This document shows positions 60,630-64,000 of a stretch of 64,000 nt of DNA, in pieces. The stretch lies in NCBI RefSeq assembly GCF_015706575.1, contig NW_024037074.1, positions 2,542,001 through 2,606,000 on the forward strand, in the 5' to 3' direction. The stretch's first letter is position 1; each line of letters starts with the position of its first letter. The notes under the pieces are model-generated. The model was not told where the DNA came from and made no database searches. It saw nothing but the letters and a program-made list of their open reading frames with translations. This DNA comes from Patiria miniata (Eukaryota > Echinodermata > Asteroidea > Valvatida > Asterinidae). The position numbers and the translations under genes are program-made.

Positions 60630-60799
60630 GTCAGTATCGTGATTATGTCCAGGACAATTCCAAATGTATATCCACTTTGATTCGGGGACGAATATTGACC
60701 AAATCGACCGGAACACCTGTCAAACGAGCACATGGAAACAGTACAAGCCAACAGGCCTTAAAATGCACTTGTTAAAAAAAAAATTACTTTGAATGATTG

Positions 60800-61359
60800 G
60801 TTCATAGCATTTCCAATACGGAAGCTTTTATGAAATTATTTAATACAATAAATAAGGTTATTCTTGTTCACATGTACAATCAAAATTACTCCTTTTTATA
60901 TGACAAATTTGTTTACACCAGATTCGTGAAACGAACCAATCCACTGACATGGCACTGACGATTCCTTTTGCAAAAAAACCCCACAATGCTATGCCTCAAA
61001 CTTTGCTGTAACTGGTACAATCATATGGAATCATTTGCATGTACAGTTGAGAACCGTGACTTCTCTAACCCCATTCAAATGTGAACTACGTAAAACGTTC
61101 AGTCAGTAATATTTCTGCAAATATGTTAATATTTTGTTTTCGCTGTCTTTATTGATTGGATCTAAATCTGTGCTGATCTACGGAGTTAACAAACTTGGTT
61201 GTCATAATAATAAGAAGCCGGATGGGAATTTCACCGTGTTTTCTCCCAAAAGTTTTTTTTTTGGCGGGGTTTTCGGCCCTCAAGTAATCAGCGAATATAT
61301 GGCCATGTATTTTTTTGATGTTACAAGATGTGTCTAATTTGGTTTGTGTTCACACTTAA
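60800..61359. other. Unassigned spacer after the SDR pseudogene
   Basis: No dehydrogenase exon 3 is found here. The DNA is AT-rich, with no element I can name. Confidence 0.4.
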
Positions 61360-61364
61360 TTCAC

Positions 61365-61690
61365 CTGATAGTAAGGTGCGGCCAGCGATCATTCTCATAT
61401 ACAGCTCCCGAACTCGGCTTCCAGAAATGCAAAATCCCTGGAGATGTTTAAGACTCTACTCAAAACCCATCTGCTTATCCTTTGACTTTGAACATTTCTC
61501 CAGCCAATCATTCTCGTCAACTCGTGTTGGTTTTTGTTTTACATTATGCCGTGTTTTTGTGTATAATTTGTAATTTGAAAGATTTACTCTAATTGTACTC
61601 CTGTATGTTATTATGCCTGTACAGCGCACTGGGGACTTATTGATGGAATGCGCTTTACAAGAATGGTTTATAATTATTATTATTAGCCTG
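61365..61690 (+). mobile_element. 3' end of a CR1/L2-group LINE
   Basis: Two frames show the typical end of the reverse transcriptase protein: GQRSFSYTAPEL, then after a frame change NAKSLEMFKTLLKTHLLIL and a stop near 61480. About 200 bases of 3' UTR follow (CTGTACAGCGCACTGGGGAC, ATGGAATGCGCTTTACAA), ending in an ATT-repeat tail (61668-61688). It is 5' truncated and dead. Confidence 0.75.
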
Positions 61691-61699
61691 ATAGCGATG

Positions 61700-63558
61700 T
61701 TGCTTTCACACTGTAGGACTACATGCATTTGTAAAAGTTTTACAATATTTGTAATAGTTGCTTATAAACATGCTTTCATTTCAATGTTTTGTATTGTATT
61801 AATTGCATCGTAATTTATTTGTACATGCACGTAGTCATTTGTATTATTTGCAGGGCACAACAATGAAAATCTGTTTTAAACTGTTTGGGCATACCGTGGG
61901 TAAAGAAGTGTAATAAATCTTTGGTTACCTTTTGAATTGTGAGAAAGCAAAATGGACCCCTCCGGTTCGGCACTAAGCTCCGCCCACCTGGTTTGTGTCA
62001 AATTCTACCAGTGTCTGCACGTACGGAGCCTGCACACAAGGATGAACGACTGTTCTGAGCTCTTGTACAAAATGCAGTGACGGATTGTATTACCTTGTCT
62101 AGATGCATGTATCTCTCGTTTGCGGCGGTCTCAGATGGACGATCTTTCTTTTTTTAAGACTTTGATTTCTAGTTTTTATGAAAGCAAATAATGGACTCAC
62201 AGAAAAATCTTATAACTTTTACAAATGTATTTCTCTGTAGGCCTATCAATTTAATCTATGGAAATATCTTGTTGACAATTTTAACGGTCTTTGAGAAAAA
62301 AGGCGAAAGCACCGACATTGTCGACAATGATAGGTGATAATGGAGCTGCGACATGCTTTATTTCCATTGGAATTATTAGAGTAAGAAACCAAAAGTATTA
62401 GTGCATGCACGTCACGGGACGATGAGTGCGAATCGTGTTTATATGGTTCACTCAGACTTCTGTTCTTAATTCAATTTTCCTCAACCAACTTGAATTAAAC
62501 AGCCTTTATGAATGCCTCGTTTTGGGATAACACTCTGTCATGAGATTCTGGAATTCTATTTATCGTAGAGAGAAATTTGTGTGCGAAATTCGAGCTGATT
62601 TGGACCCAAAAGGGTGTCCAAAGTGATGAATGTCGAACTTCTCTCGATATCGACCATACACAAACAACCATTGTACGCTATCATTATGTGCATTAATGGA
62701 GGACCCCCTCGATGTAGAAAGCATATACATGCACCAGCTTTTGAACAAAGCACCAATAGCATGACGGAGTATCTGAACAAGTATCTGAACAGTAGCTGCT
62801 CAATGGCTTTCGCCATCAAAGAGGGCCTCTGCGAGTGCACAGTGATAGCTCCGTATGGCCACGTCCACGCCATTAATTCTATCACGTAGCATGCCCCCTT
62901 CAATGGAAAAAAAGCAATGGTATTGCTGTTGTTCAGACAATCCGGCACTTCGTAATTCGTAAGTACAAATCGTTCAATCGCAATGGTGTCTCCATCGAAG
63001 TTGGCCTGGTTCGTTTTCGTGCCTGGATGCGTCTGTTGCTGAACAGCGCCCTCTGTTCTGTTTGATTTACCATCTGTCACTTGGATTATACATGTAAACG
63101 ATCTGACATCAGGTCTGCAATCCCCCAAAGTGGTTAATGATTAAACGTGTGTTCACAATTCCTTTGACCTCCAGGACTTACCAAGCACTCAGTTACCAAA
63201 GTGGTGACTGTTTTGTTTGTACTACTTTGCGTACTTTGCTACCAGTGCCATGATTGGACCAAAAATGATGGGGGAAAAAGAAGAAGACTTGCTAAGTGTA
63301 GCAGTATTAAGGCACCATACTACCACCCCTTGCGATCTGTTGCACTCAAAACATTCACCTTTCAGATTTTCGGTGGTTGAAGTCACGGTAATCACAAAAA
63401 CAGTCGAATAATTTCGTGTAAAGATAGTTTTGTCTATTGTCATCTTACCATAAATTATTAAGTGGCACACACGGCCTAAACTTGGCACACAAATTGCTCG
63501 GAATTGTTGTCGACATTCGTGTCAAATCGTCCAGATCCAGTACGGTTTGGATTAAACC
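61700..63558. other. Spacer upstream of SDR copy 3
   Basis: It contains the repeat at about 62600-62940 shared with 58490-58760 and otherwise no recognisable gene. A 190-codon minus-strand frame at 62556-63128 overlaps that repeat and has no known domain. The 5' flank of copy 3 (from about 63480) lacks a clear TATA box. Confidence 0.4.
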
Positions 63559-64000
63559 ATGTCATCGTCAAGCACCGACACGTTCGATATCGGCCGGGCC
63601 CAACTGCCGCCAGACACAGTCGCTATCGTCACGGGGGCCGCCGAGGGACTGGGAAAAAGCTTCGCGGAGGGATTGCTGGAAAAGGGTGCAAAGGTAAAGA
63701 TGAGTAGGTCAAGAAATAATTGAATCACAAGATATTTTCGATATCATCGTTGGTTTGGGAATGGGAAAGGGGGAGTGCAGGCAAAGTTGGGAAAGACTTT
63801 TGACTTCAACAATTGTTCTACTAATTTTGTTTTTTTGAAATTTTTTTTTTTTTTTACGAAAAGTAATGGACCATTTAATTGTTAATTTCAAAAGCTACGT
63901 TAGGATTACTTTTTTTGAAATTTTATTTGACGAACAGAGCTTATTGATATATTTCAACTGTTATTGATTTGAAGGGTGTATGCATTGCGGACGTGAACGA
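63559..64000 (+). CDS. HPGD: 15-PGDH-like SDR, copy 3, 3' partial
   Basis: Exon 1 is 63559-63693 (45 codons, the same length as copy 1): MSSSSTDTFDIGRAQ, then VAIVTGAAEGLGKSFAEG. The nucleotide-binding glycines are intact. Exon 2 begins at 63975 with GVCIADVNE, including the acidic residue that favours NAD, and runs off the window. Unlike copy 2, both visible exons keep their frame, so this copy is probably functional. Its intron 1 is 281 bp, against 444 bp in copy 1. Confidence 0.85.

Noticed and set aside
62556-63128. 190-codon minus-strand frame
   Set aside because: It overlaps a repeat shared with 58490-58760, whose frame there is different; no recognisable domain.
1-64000. Endogenous viral or LTR elements, CRISPR arrays, rRNA genes
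   Set aside because: No polymerase, capsid, envelope or LTR pair was recognised, and no spaced direct-repeat array or rRNA core was seen; the only retroelement pieces are SINEs and one LINE 3' end.

Overview
This is a stretch of animal nuclear DNA. Genes are split by GT-AG introns of about 0.1-2.7 kb, gene density is low, and the spacers and introns are packed with small DNA transposons, tRNA-derived SINEs and inverted-repeat elements. No operons, bacterial promoters, CRISPR arrays or viral genes are visible. Gene content and the mixture of MITEs and SINEs suggest a marine invertebrate deuterostome (echinoderm, hemichordate or cephalochordate). I cannot narrow this further from sequence alone.

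Layout. (1) 1-4034, plus strand: the last four exons of ubiquitin conjugation factor E4 B (UBE4B), including the U-box, plus a truncated duplicate of the first U-box exon. (2) 4035-8767: convergent spacer with several transposons that keep readable target-site duplications. (3) 8768-13635, minus strand: a complete eight-exon PINK1 kinase gene of 678 codons with an unusually large acidic insert in the N-lobe. (4) 13636-25490: a 12-kb spacer made mostly of transposons. (5) 25491-33106 and 36229-45485, plus strand: two complete nine-exon phospholipid scramblase (PLSCR) genes in tandem with identical intron phases (329 and 323 codons). (6) 48688-54997, plus strand: a complete seven-exon short-chain dehydrogenase resembling 15-hydroxyprostaglandin dehydrogenase (268 codons). 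It is followed by a two-exon broken copy (59073-60629), whose first exon carries an 889-bp inverted-repeat insertion, and by a third copy (63559 onward) that runs off the window.

How the genes relate. UBE4B and PINK1 lie tail to tail, and both act in ubiquitin-based quality control. Both human orthologues are in 1p36, so the proximity may be ancestral; a joint function is only inference. The PLSCR pair and the dehydrogenase array are independent local gene expansions.

The most informative biology beyond the genes is: the PINK1 acidic insert with two LC3-interacting-region-like motifs; loss of most of the cysteine cluster and gain of a natural six-histidine tail in the second scramblase; a short block shared by the same intron of both scramblases; a U-box exon duplication that breaks inside a 10-bp repeat; and an insertion/empty-site pair proving TTAA-specific transposition. 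Exon boundaries were placed by hand from reading frame, splice consensus and remembered family sequences; no alignment was run.
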